From Multifurca ochricompacta (lineage: Eukaryota > Basidiomycota > Agaricomycetes > Russulales > Russulaceae): a DNA stretch of 64,000 nucleotides. Below are positions 46,901 to 59,273 of the stretch, in pieces. The notes below the pieces were generated by a model. The model searched no databases. It worked only from the letters and a program-made list of their open reading frames with translations, and was not told the origin of the DNA. The DNA lies in assembly GCA_022496185.1 (NCBI GenBank), contig WTXG01000036.1:124001-188000 (forward strand), given 5' to 3'. Numbering within the stretch: the first letter of the stretch is position 1; every line of letters starts with the position of its first letter. The position numbers and the translations under genes were made by a program.

Positions 46901-49362
46901 AGGTCGCCCAACTCGTTGGATATATTTCCGAGCACGCAGCGTATCATCATGGGGAGCAGAGTCTGACGATGACAATTGTTAACCTTGCGCAAGATTACGT
47001 CGGAAGTAACAACTTGAACCTCTTGCTGCCCAACGGACAGTACGGCACGCGCGACCAGGGCGGAAAGGACCACGCCTCGGCACGTTACATCTTCACGGAG
47101 CCAGCGCCAATCACGCGCACAATCTTTCATCCGTCGGATGACCCCCTGCTTGATTACCTGAAAGAGGATAACGACGGCATTGAACCTGAGTGGTATATGC
47201 CTGTCATCCCCCTTGTTCTCGTCAATGGCGCCGAAGGTATCGGCACAGGTTTGTCACAGATTACTTTTTTTATTTTCTCTCCAGCGTTAATGAGACGTCA
47301 CAGGGTGGAGTACGTCCATTCCAAGCTACAACCCGAAGGATGTGGTGATGAACATTCGGAGGCTCATGGCGGGCGAGGAGCAAGAAACGATGCTTCCTTG
47401 GTGGCGCGGCTTTAAAGGCACAATTAAAAAGACGGGTGAACACAAATACGATGTGACTGGTATCGCTACCAAAGTCAACGATACTACTGTTGAATCACTG
47501 AACTCCCCATCCACAAATGGACGCAGACTTACAAGGCCGAACTTGAGGTGATGATCGGTGAAAAGGGTGATGGCATGGTCAAGGTATGTGTGCCGCCCTA
47601 GTCACTACTGTGATGGCTATGTTCAGTGCTCGGTTCCCCGGTAGGATTACAAAGAGCATCATGATAACGTCAATGTTCACTTCGTCGTCAACATGGCGGC
47701 CAAGGATCTAGAAAAAGCGGAGGAGCAGGGCCTGACTGAGTTCTTCAAATTAACAAGCAAGATTAACACGAGTAATATGATCTGCTTCGACTTCGAGGGA
47801 AAAATTAAGAAGTACAACTCACCCGAGGAAATCATCGAGGAGTTCTACCCAAAACGACTGGCATACTACCAGAAACGCAAGGCACATACATACCATTTCA
47901 CATACCATTTCCCAACGGCCGTCTGACCCATTTCCTACAGGATTTCCTCGCCAACGAACTCCAATTACAGTTCGAGAAGCTATCGAACCAGGCGCGCTTC
48001 GTGAAGATGATTATTGATAAAGAGCTGGTAGTCTCTAACCGCAAAAAGGCGGATATCATTGAGGAACTACGCCAGAAGAAGTTCCGACCGTTTCCCAAGG
48101 CGACAAAGGGAAAGGCTGCAGGGGAGAATGAAGACGTAGAGGGAGCTAACGAGGAAGCTGACGAGGCAGCTACTGGGACATCAACAGATTACGACTACCT
48201 TCTGGGCATGGCTATTTGGAGTCTCACGAAAGAGAAGGTGTGTATTCGGTCACATGGATTCGACCGACTAGAACCTATTCAACCGCGGTTTGCAGATCGA
48301 GAAGCTGCGTCAGCAAGGAGTGGAAAAGGAGAAGGAGCTTTTAGCTCTCCTAGAACTCACTCCCATCCAAATATGGAACACCGATCTGGACCACTTCCTC
48401 GAGGAGTGGGACGTAAGTGGCACGTTTGCTGAGTGACTACCTCGTTAATTCATACCACGCTACCAGAGGGCTGTCCATGAATGGGTGGACAAGGCCGTTA
48501 TGGACTCAAGTGGGAAGAAGGTCAAACGGAAACAGGCAACGCTTAAAACGCGGAAGTCTATCGGATCTGGCAAGCGCGGTGGCGGTGATGATTCAGGTGA
48601 CGACGATGATTTCATGCCAACTAAGAAGGCCGCCGCAGCCAAAGCGCGCAAGCCCGTTGTTCCCGCTACTGGCACATCGCGTGCTCGGCCTAAGGCCAAG
48701 AGGTCGGACGATGAGATGAGTTTCGATGACGAACCACCACCACCGATAAAGAAGCGTGCAGCCCCAGAAAAGAAGGCGCCATTCAAGATTGAGCCCAGTT
48801 CAGACATGGAAATGGCGGACGATCCATTGCCGCCGAAGGAGGATGCACCCCCAATGAAGGTGAAGAGTGATGATGATGAAGACTCTGGTGACAACCTGAT
48901 ACGAGAGGCGCTTGCGAAGGGCAAAGGCAAGGCCACGCAAGCCCGTAAACGTAGATCGTAAGCGTACCTCTATCAAACCTCAACCCTTTTTCTAGCCTAA
49001 CAGCAACAATCCTTCCCGATAGTCTAGGTGATGAAGAGGATGACAAGGACGCTTATATCAAGCCTGCGAAGAAGGCCAAGTCGACCACCCAGGCTTCAAT
49101 GAAAGATTTCTTGGGGAAGAAGCCGCCTGTTTCCAAGGCTGTAGCTAAACCTCCATCTAAGACCACGGCTCGCAAGGCATCCGGAAGCACAAAGGCGCTG
49201 TCTAAGAAGGCCGCTACAAAGGGGGCAGAGAGCAGCGGCGATGATATTCTAATGGACGATCCTGATTCGGCGCCAGTTGCACCTCGGGCTGCAGCACCTC
49301 GACGTGCAGCGGCGAAAGTAGCATATATCGAGTTGTCGGATAACGATGAGGATGAGGATTGA
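43984..49362 (+). CDS. TOP2: DNA topoisomerase II
   Basis: Essential ATP-dependent enzyme that passes one DNA duplex through another during replication and chromosome segregation. Starts MSSSEEKYDIDDISGDESEG. ATPase domain: YIGSVEFVTQNIW, PGFFKIIDEILVNAADNK, YNNGRGIPIEIH, then (after frame repair) GRNGYGAKLANIYSTEF and TWTDNMGKCGKAKI. TOPRIM: LTEGDSAKALAVAGLG and IMTDQDHDGSHIKGLL. Breakage-reunion: RSIPSVADGLKPGQRKV, PNGQYGTRDQGGKDHASARYIFTEP with the catalytic tyrosine in ARYIF, and a GEEQETMLPWW block. The C-terminus is Lys/Asp/Ser-rich and regulatory. The coding frame is broken by single-base losses near 44472, 44804, 44884, 45143 and 47493, each repaired by one added base. One intron (47882-47940) has a GC donor. 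The gene is essential, so the breaks are most likely sequence errors. Confidence 0.95.
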
Positions 49363-49485
49363 TTGCTATCGCTTACGCTGTTTCTTATGTTCGAGTAGTT
49401 ATTTATCGCGCTGTAGTTTTCTATACTCATCCGAGATGTGTCAGAATACATGTGAGTATAAAAATATAGCCCTAGATTCATGATT

Positions 49486-52400
49486 TCATGGCTTGGCCTT
49501 GATATTGCTGACTATCAAACTCTGTAAAATTTTCGATTTCGGGTAGGGGGCATCAGCGGAGCTCCTTGCTTCAAGGTTTATCAAAAAACAAAAACAAACC
49601 TTGTAGGCCTCCACGTCGCCTTTGAATTTTGTGACGGACCCATCTCCGCAAACCCAGAGCTACACAAGCTACAGTCAAAATATAGTCAAGAGGAAACAGT
49701 TACGAATTACAAACCTCCTTTGCAACCGACGTGATAAAGCGCTCGTCATGCGAGATGACAATGACACCGCCGTTCCAAGTTTGCAATGCCATCATCAGCG
49801 CGTCAAGACCCTCCAAATCCAAGTGATTGGTAGGCTATCCAGGGTTAGAGGCCAACGTCTCAAAGCCCAAGAAAGACGCCCACGTACTTCATCTAGCAGT
49901 AAGATGTGCGGCCGTTGCAACGATAGTATAGAAAATGCAACGCGCGACTTCTGGCCTCCACTGAGGGTGCCAATGGCCTGCAGTCCCGTCATACCAGTGA
50001 TTTGAAAGTTACCCAATGTTGGCGGTATTCTTGCTCTGTCTTTCCAGGGAATTTGTGTGCGAGGAACTGAACGGGGTTCATAGTAGGAATCAACGTATCT
50101 ACATGATGTTGTGCAAAATAGCCACTGCACCAGATAGGCGTGTCAGCAAATACATAAAGTTGGAGGACTAGAGTTGACAACAACATACACGCGTAGTCGG
50201 CCGTTGCGGTTGACTTGTCCGGCCAGTGGTTTTATCTCTCCGGTGAGGAGCTTGATCCTGTCCTCACTTAGTATGACCAAAGTAGACGATTGTCCGCAAA
50301 AAACCCACAAGGTAGACTTTCCCGCACCATTTGACCCTACAATAGCAATACGGGAGTCAAGACCCACGTCAATATTTACACGATTCAGAATTAGTTTTGC
50401 AGGGTCGTATCCGAATGTTACTTCCGAGAGCTGGAGCAAGGGCGGAGAAATTTTCTCCGTTTCTGGGAAACTTAAATAATCATGCACATAAGCGGGGACA
50501 TAAGTACACATATCAAGAAGTCGACGCACCGGAAGTTCTCTGTCTCCTCTGTCACTGGTGGGGTGAGCTCTGGAAGCTATATTTTTGGTTGAGATGGGTG
50601 AGTGGCGGACAACAGTACACGCACTTTCTCGAGAATTTTGATCTTAGACTGTGCCTGTGCAGCACGGTTGGCATTATATCGCCAACGGTCGATGAAAGCT
50701 TGCAAATGTTTGCGATAATCCATCTGGGTTTCATACTCACGCCGCAAGTTTCGCTCCCGTTCGGATTTTGTTGAGTAAAACTGGGTAAAATTGCTACTTG
50801 CGACTCAATAACAGAACGTCAGCGGTAATGTGTGAAATTACCCTTTGTAATAGTCCAGGCGACCGGAATGTTGATGGATAATGTCAGTCGCAACCGCATC
50901 GAGGAACGCACGATCGTGGGATCTGAAAAGGAAAGTCAGTAAGTAATGACAAGACAAACAGAGATCATGTCAGAACGCACACTACGATAAGGGTCCCCGG
51001 CCAAGTCTGGAGATAATCTTCTAACCATGCCAACGCATTCAAGTCGACTAATGCAAATCAGTGGGAGGCACATTACTGCTCACGGCGCAAAATACTGACT
51101 GTGATTGGACGGTTCGTCCAACAGAAGGAGTGAAGGCTAGGCAACATGGGTCAGTTCCAGACAACGTAGTATGGAAGAGAGTACCCGCTTACTTTTACAA
51201 ACAAAGCCCGGGCTAAGGCCAATCGCATTCTCAAAACATGTATAAGCTGGCTGGAACAGCATCTGGGAGGGAAGTTTACGTACCGCCAACCGCCGGAAAA
51301 GGATTTTGTTGGCCTGCCTTGATCCTCCTCACTAAATCCAAGACCTGGCAGAATCTAATGACTGGTGGTAGCTCTGGGGACAAGATCAACAACGTACCAG
51401 CTAAAAGTGCCGCCGCCCTTGCAGGACCGCTCTCTGCATCCATATCGGCCAAGCTTGCGTGGACCTCCACCAGCCGACTGCTCACATCGTCTCGCATCTC
51501 CTCGACCCGAGCATCCAACTCTCCGGGAGGAGTGGCATCTAGCTCTGCAAGGCGTGCATTGAGACGAGCCTCCTCAGCAAGAAGGTGGTCTCGCCATACG
51601 TCAGCCTTGAGGACAGAGTTCAGCGCTGTGGTATCGTCGCCGATGACCTTCACATCCGTTAGTTTCAGATGGAGCGGAGTAATGGGCAAATGTAAAATGT
51701 CGTACTTCTTGTTCGACGAAGAGAATGGTGATGTGAGGGGGGATAGGAACTTCGCGCATGGAAATATGCCGGAGAAGCGTGGACTTTCCGACACCATTGC
51801 GACCGATGATGCCATAGCGTCTGCCATATGCGAGAGTGAGGGACGCTCCGGAGCTGCAGCAAAGTCAGCAATCGAGCCCGGTGATAGCAAAGGGCCTACG
51901 CGCAGAATACGATTTGAGCCAAAGGAGACATCGATGGAAGGGAGATGAATATCCTTGCTTTTATTTTTCGAAGCAGCTGCAGATTGCAAAGGGTTGATCT
52001 AATAGAGCATGAATGAAAGACTGCGGAGGAGAAATAAAAATCATACTGTCATAAACATTTCTTCGTAAGATTGCTTGGAAGCAGAGATGTTATGAGTGAT
52101 CGAGAAGTGGAAGCAGATGCAGGCGCACCTGTTTTTTGGTTTGTTCTAATAATTTGGAGCCTTCATATAAGTCTCTCGTGCACGTTTCTCAATCTTCGCC
52201 TTGAGCTTTGCCTCCTGCTTTTCAAGCTTCTTGACATCAACCCGGGACGCTCTTCCCAAGTAGCATATCAGATGCTTTAAGGATAGCGTTGGACAAAATC
52301 ATTCACGCACTTTCCCTTTTGATTGACTCAAGATCTACCCCCTCCGAAAGGGCGATCGTATTCGACATGGAACCAGTCTTGCTCATGTCGAGTACTTTGT

Positions 52401-52666
52401 CGAGTCGCTGGAGTTTTGGGCCAGATCTGGATGTCTCCTGCGTATCAACTGATCTGCAGGAGTCCAGTAAGTGCACCCATGAGCTTTTCAAGGACATCCG
52501 GATTGTCATAGCGATGGATTGAGCATATAGCGGGCCACTTGCAAGATGTCCTCATCTTCGCTAGCATCATCGACAAGATAGCCAGAGAGGTATTGTACGA
52601 GAATCTCTTCTGTCCCTGGTAAGAACTCTCGAATTTTTTCTGCGATATCGTACGAAGACGAGACAT
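49486..52666 (-). CDS. GCN20: ABC-F ATPase Gcn20 (translation control)
   Basis: Soluble twin-ATPase protein; yeast Gcn20 works with Gcn1 to activate the Gcn2 kinase on ribosomes during amino acid starvation. N-terminal [42 protein letters not shown] and the [24 protein letters not shown] segment are Gcn20-type. First cassette: [52 protein letters not shown], signature [37 protein letters not shown]. Linker: [21 protein letters not shown]. Second cassette: [53 protein letters not shown]. Ends VSNIKAKP. Frame problems: one base lost near 50021 (EYR to LGNFQITG), and several unexplained shifts at 52440-52666, including a start ATG out of frame with the domain. The N-terminal exon model is therefore provisional. 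Confidence 0.9.
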
Positions 52667-52800
52667 AGCTTGAGCTACAAGCTTCAAGGATCAAGGATCA
52701 AAGGATCAGTAGTGCACAGTCACGTGTTTCAGACCCGCACCCGTGACTCAGACAAAATTGAAAATTGTTCTCATTCGTACAAAGATTGATCAAGTATAAT

Positions 52801-52825
52801 TGCTCCCTTCGGGGATGCATACGAA

Positions 52826-52856
<31 letters not shown>

Positions 52857-52920
52857 GGCCCCTGCACAAGGATGACACGCTGTTTCAGAGTGGTAGACCT
52901 ACGGGTCTCAATATTTATTT
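52801..52920 (+). ncRNA. U6: U6 spliceosomal snRNA
   Basis: The catalytic core of U6 is present without change: AATTGGAACGATACAGAGAAG with the ACAGAGA box, ATTAGCATGGCCCC, and CTGCACAAGGATGACACGC with the AGC/ISL region. The 5' end TGCTCCCTTCGGGGATGC folds as the 5' stem-loop. A T run at 52918-52923 ends it, as for RNA polymerase III. The 3' part after GACACGC is about 40 nt and differs from the short U-rich tail of animals; it includes a small GACC-TACG-GGTC stem. The 5' end is set from the stem-loop and could be off by a base or two. Confidence 0.92.
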
Positions 52921-52923
52921 TTT
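52918..52923 (+). terminator. Pol III T run of U6
   Basis: Six consecutive T residues after ATATTTA close the U6 gene. Confidence 0.6.
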
Positions 52924-53366
52924 ATTTTCCCAATAATGAGACTTGAACTTCAACAGTTCTATATCACCATATATACTCATTGTTGTAGTTGGTACAACTT
53001 GTCGGTAGTAATCAGACGACAGCCGTCAAATGTGTGCCACCACAGCAATTTGAAACTTCGAAATTTCACATATTGGCAACACAGCCACGAATGCGATGTA
53101 GGTCGGAAAAGTTACAACGGAATAGAAGGTATCAATGGTCCATAGGTAGAATGGGCAGAGCGCCGTGACCAATCGAATGATAAAAAACCTTCGCCAGTGT
53201 TCCCCATCCCAGTTGGTCGATTTAGGTGCTTGAATTATACATGGGCAATCTCAAGTCCCATGTAAACGAGAGCAAAGCGGTCATGGAGATATGACGTGAC
53301 ATGGACAACACACAGACAAGTGACAGCGCGCAAAGTACAATAAATAATGGGACACAGGATGTCAAT
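52924..53366. other. Intergenic, no gene seen
   Basis: Between U6 and the 3' end of the SEC4-type gene; only short frames. Confidence 0.5.
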
Positions 53367-54291
<925 letters not shown>

Positions 54292-54508
54292 AATATTTCA
54301 CCTGATTTCTCTCAAAAATAATAAGGTAGAAAGTGACAATGAGGAGTTGGTGGTGGAGAATAGACAAGGTCTCAGTCGCCCGCCAGTCACGGCTTAGTTT
54401 CGTCTCCATTAGGATTACGTCAGCACGTTTTCCAAAACCCAAAATAATTTTAGTTCGCGAAATTTAATTATTAATTTGATTAATCAATCATTTTTTTTAT
54501 GCACTTCG

Positions 54509-56661
54509 ATGGCCATAGACACCATCCGTCCAACATCTGACGACAGAAAAAGTAAACACAGACCTACCGGTGTTAACGGAAAGGTTGATGATACCGTGGA
54601 CGAAAGGCAAGAGAGGAAAAAAAAGCGAAGGGAGAGAAAGAGTGAGAAAGAAGGTGTTATCAATGGTGCGCTCTTATTCTTTTTTTATTTTTATTTTCAT
54701 TTTTCCTCCTGCTGACTTAGATGTACGCGGTCGCAGGTATGAAGAAGACAAGGAAGAATAAAGTTAGAAAGAATACCGGTGATCATGAGTCTGGCGCAAA
54801 GAGGGTACTTTCCTTGATCCTCTCGTCGATGGATTAGGCACGTACCACCCTTGCATACAAATCTTATTATGTCCTGATCTTTTGGTTAGCAACAACTGCT
54901 GAGACCAAGAAGGAGATAAGGAAGAAAGAGAGAAAGAGCCAGAAAGTTGTTGATTCCGATCCCATTCCTACCACAGAGTCTCAAGAGTCTCACAAACGGA
55001 AGAAGGAAAAGCGCAGACACGACCAAATTTCAGATGCTGTCCCAGCTCCAATCCCCCTGAAGAGACCGCGCACTGCTTCACCCACTGAGGCCGAAGCCTA
55101 CCTCAAAGCACACAACATCAGCGTGCACCTCCCGCCTAACTTTCCTACTCTGGCTCCCATTATTTCCTTTGATACCCTCCCCGTTCCCGATCTCCTCCAC
55201 GGCGCGTTTTCCACCTTTAAAAACCCTACCCCTGTTCAAGCCTGCGCCTGGCCTCCCGCACTCTCTGGGAAGGACGTCATTGGTATCGCTGAAACTGGCA
55301 GCGGTAAGACGTTGGCGTTTGGGATCCCCGCGCTTGCGCGGATCCTCTCCTCTGACAATGCGGAGAAGGGACCTCGCGTGCTCGTCCTCGCTCCAACGCG
55401 TGAGCTTGCCCTTCAAACGTACGAATCACTCTCCGCACTGAAGGCCGTGCACTGCGCCGCAGTGTTCGGTGGCGTCGATAAAGCACAACAGGCGCGTGCT
55501 ATCAAAGGGGTACAGCTTGTCGTCGGCACTCCAGGGCGCGTGCTTGATCTCATACGCGACGGTGTGCTCGTACTTGCGGGCGTCGAATATCTCGTGCTAG
55601 ACGAGGCGGATCGCATGCTGGACAAGGGGTTCGAGAATGATATACGTACAATTATCGGTTACACGAAGCAGGGTGTTGGTCGCCAGACCTTGATGTGTGC
55701 GTGTGATCTCCCTTTTGAGTGTATGCTGACGATCAGGTATCGGGGGGTAGTTAGCGCGACTTGGCCTGAAGCGGTCCGCCGACTGGCAAACTCATTTTTA
55801 CACGATCCAGTGCGGATCACGGTAGGGAGCGATGATTTGACAGCTAACAGCCGTGTGGCACAAGGTGCGTCACTCGTTCAATCTTGCGTGCTTTACAACA
55901 AGCAGTTGACCATCGCTCAAGAGATTGAGGTGTTTGATGACGATCGCGAAAAGGAGTAGGCTTCTAAGGTTTTGGCTTTGATAGTTTGATTAACCGTTCG
56001 CGATAGTCAACGCTTGCTCGCGCATCTGAGAAAGCTCGTGCCAAAGAAAAAAGGTGGCGGTCCTCCAGCCCGGATTCTGGTGTTTGTACTCTACAAGAAG
56101 GAGGCGACCCGCGTGGAGAACACGTTACGGCGAGCGGGATACACGGTCGGTGCACTTCACGGGGACATGACACAGCCCGCGCGGTTGGACGCATTGCAGC
56201 AGTTTCGTGATGGCATAACACGACTGCTTGTCGCAACGGACGTAGCAGCGCGCGGATTAGACATTCCGGATGTCGGCTGTGTGCTCAATTACAGCTTCCC
56301 GCTGACAGTTGAGGACTACATTCACCGGATCGGCCGGACTGGTGGGTGTTCCTTTCTCGTGTCTCAGTGCGGGCGTGCTCGGGTTTTAAGTGTAGTGTAT
56401 GCTAATGAAATTGCGAATGGTGTAATAGGGCGGGGTGGCAAAAGCGGTCGGAGCATCACATTCTTCACCGGATCTAATCACGAGCGTGGCCTCGCGGGCG
56501 AGCTAGCGCGCGTGCTGAGGGATAGCGGAGTGGATGTTACACCATTATCCAGTAAATTCTCGATGTCCATCAAGAAGAAGACACATGGAGTCTACGGGGT
56601 ATTCTTCCGAGAGGATGTGGACATGACGGCTGTGCCAAAGAAGATTGTTTTTGAGGATTAG
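54509..56661 (+). CDS. DBP3: DEAD-box RNA helicase Dbp3 (ribosome biogenesis)
   Basis: Nucleolar ATP-dependent RNA helicase for 60S subunit assembly. Lys/Glu-rich N-terminus ([14 protein letters not shown], then [15 protein letters not shown] and [10 protein letters not shown]) typical of Dbp3. Core: [32 protein letters not shown] (Q motif, motif I), [10 protein letters not shown] (Ia), [10 protein letters not shown] (Ib), [14 protein letters not shown] (II), [13 protein letters not shown] (III; spliced via donor GTGCGT after ATGT), [28 protein letters not shown] (IV), [26 protein letters not shown] (V) and YIHRIGRTG (VI). The second and third exons at the N-terminus are short, and their borders are the least certain part. 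Ends KKIVFED at 56661. Confidence 0.9.
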
Positions 56662-56989
56662 AAAGAGAGCGTGTTGGAAGGGAGTTAGTTAGGTTGGAGT
56701 TTTTAACAGTAAATAGAATAAGTACTGCATTAATTCCAACAACCGAACACATACACATAACAGTTGATCGCCACTGCCCACGACGGTGACGACAACTTAA
56801 ACAACGACTAGAACGAAAGGATACTCTTATCGACACTATATCAAGGCGGTGCACAAGTCACCCTCATCCTGACACGTACAACACTTCTTTCTTTTTTAAA
56901 GGATAATCGTGACAACATACGCGCCACTACTCTCTCAAGTTCACCCTTTTCATTTCTGCTTGTACAACGCTTCGTTCAAGACTCGGGAT
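56662..56989. other. Intergenic, no gene seen
   Basis: Spacer between DBP3 and the sterol-binding protein gene. A pyrimidine-rich tract near 56882-56900 may belong to the downstream promoter. Confidence 0.5.
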
Positions 56990-58862
56990 ATGATGGGTCT
57001 CTTCACCAGAGGGAGGCCACGAGGTGCTTCCTCTGCTGATGATAAAGTCTTAGAGGACACGAATCCTGACGATACTTCCATCTTGTCCGTCCCCTTAACC
57101 CATTCCTCTTTGTCGTGTAAATGTCTACTTTGTTAACAACAATTCCTGTTCACAGAGACGAGGATGAAGGTTCAATCATCTTATCCCTTATTTCTCAACT
57201 TCGGTGCGTCCCAGGTCTACTTTTATTCCCTCCTCCGACTCGAAGACAGCTTACAACCCGCTGAACACCGTCTGGTCGCTCCAGTGTCGGTATGGACCTC
57301 TCCAAGGTAACCTTTCCAACATTCGTCCTAGAACCCAGGAGTATGCTCGAGCGCATAACCGATTTTCTGGCCCATCCGGACCTCATATTTGGGTGAGTCT
57401 GGCATCCGCGCCGCTGCAGCACGGCAGCAGAAGGCACTAAGTACATCACCCGGCTCCGCTTTCCGGAGTAACATCTCGTCATGCAGTGCCATATCGTCTC
57501 CTTTCGGTGCCTCACTGCTCTTTGACTTGAATACTTGAATGCTCATCTTTTATATTTTTTTCCCCATTTACAGCGCTGAGCAATGTGATGATTCAGAAGA
57601 GCGTTTCATCCGCGTACTACAATACTACCTCGCGGGTTGGCACATCAAACCCAAAGGTGTTAAGAAGCCGTGAGGATCGCCCGCCTCCCCCCCGTCTTTA
57701 TTTTTGCTCAATCTTTTCTCACACTTCCCGCCGTTGCCGTGCAGATACAACCCAGTCCTAGGCGAATTCTTCCGATGCCGCTACGACTATCCGAACGGCA
57801 CGCAAGGCTTTTACATTGCCGAGCAAGGTTTGTTCCTCCCGTTTTTGCCCGTCGCTTTATTCCATCTCCAATCTCTTCTGTAGTTTCCCATCATCCACCT
57901 ATATCCGCTTTCTACTATGTTTCACCAGTGAACAAAATTGCTATTGTCGGGGAACTCCGACCAAAGTCCAAATTCCTCGGTAACTCCGTCTCGACGACGA
58001 TGGAGGGCGAGAATCGCATCACGCTAATGGGCCGCCCGGAGGATGGTGGTAACTGCGTGCCCCCGCACACGTGGTGAGATGGGTGCTGACGTCTGCTCTC
58101 CCGTCTCTCCAGAATACGTGTTAACAATGCCAAACATGTACGCCCGCGGCATCCTCTTTGGCAAGATGGTTATAGAACTTGGCGACGCATGCACAGCGCG
58201 CAACGACGCGCAGGCCTTACACGCCGACATCGAATTTAAGACAAAGGGTTTCTTCTCCGGCACGTACAACGCCATCGCTGGCCGTGTCAAGCATGGCTCG
58301 ACCGAGCTTGGCGAGGTTAGTGGCAAGTGGAGCGATCTTATGGAGTTCAAGACTGCCAAGGTTCGGTGCCTCCCATCCCATTCTTCTGTTTTTTTTCATT
58401 CAACAGACTGTGGTCTGTCACCTTCTCGCATAGACCGGCGAGAAGCGTACGTTGTTCGACGTACAGAAGCACGGTAGTGACGTCGCACCCAAGTGGGTTG
58501 CCCCCGAAGATGAGCAGGAACAGTACGAGAGCCGCCGGCTGTGGCGCGATCTGACCCGCGCGATCCTCGCGAAAGACATGGACGCCGCCACAGAGGCCAA
58601 GACCGTCATCGAGAACGCCCAGCGTGAGCTTCGCGCGACTGGTGTCAAGCATATAACCCGCTTCTTTGACCTGCGCGATAACCGCTGGGAGCCGCGCATC
58701 CAGTGCGTCTTCGGTCACCACCTTCTCTTTCCTTTAGCTTGACTGCTTCACGTGTTTTTTTCTCGATCTGACAGGCTCCCGGAGGATCCGCAGGAGGCTA
58801 CTGCCGCAGCGCAGGCATGGATATGGTCTCATCCGTCCGAAGGCAACGCCCCAGGTCACTGA
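56990..58862 (+). CDS. KES1: Oxysterol-binding protein homologue (Kes1/Osh4 type)
   Basis: Short lipid-transfer protein made almost only of the OSBP-related domain; swaps sterol and PI4P between membranes. Starts [18 protein letters not shown], then [41 protein letters not shown]. Conserved core: [60 protein letters not shown] (the family signature EQVSHHPP, split by an intron before VSHH), [67 protein letters not shown]-terminal [40 protein letters not shown] and [14 protein letters not shown]. Ends at 58862. About 420 residues with no PH or ankyrin region, as in Kes1/Osh4. Confidence 0.92.
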
Positions 58863-59273
58863 CCACCTAGGGTACTTTTGCTGTCTAGTTGGGTGCTGCT
58901 GTTGCCGCCACTGCTAAACAGTCGTCCGTGTCGAGTGTTGTTGTACATCTCCAGCCATTGTAATGAAATCCAATTATGAAATTTCGGCTTCCCGCGTGAG
59001 ATGGGTATTAACAAATAACAAAACGGGAAGAAAGGAAAGGCTCCAGGGTCAGTGTCGGTAAGGGTATGCATAAAAGTGGGGGGGTACTTGAACTTGCCAG
59101 CGGGGGCAAATGAAAGAAAGCCAAAAAGGAAGGGAAAAAAAAAGAATGATAAAAGTGATGCATGCAAGGGATGGGGATCAGTGAAAAAGATATGGTACAA
59201 GATTTCGAAGCAAGTGAGGAGTGAAATCAACAACATGCCTGTCTAATTGGCCCAGGTATCGATATGCGCGGAT
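58863..59273. other. Convergent 3' flanks
   Basis: Space between the ends of the sterol-binding protein gene (+) and the coiled-coil gene (-). No gene supported; purine-rich stretch at 59110-59150. Confidence 0.5.
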
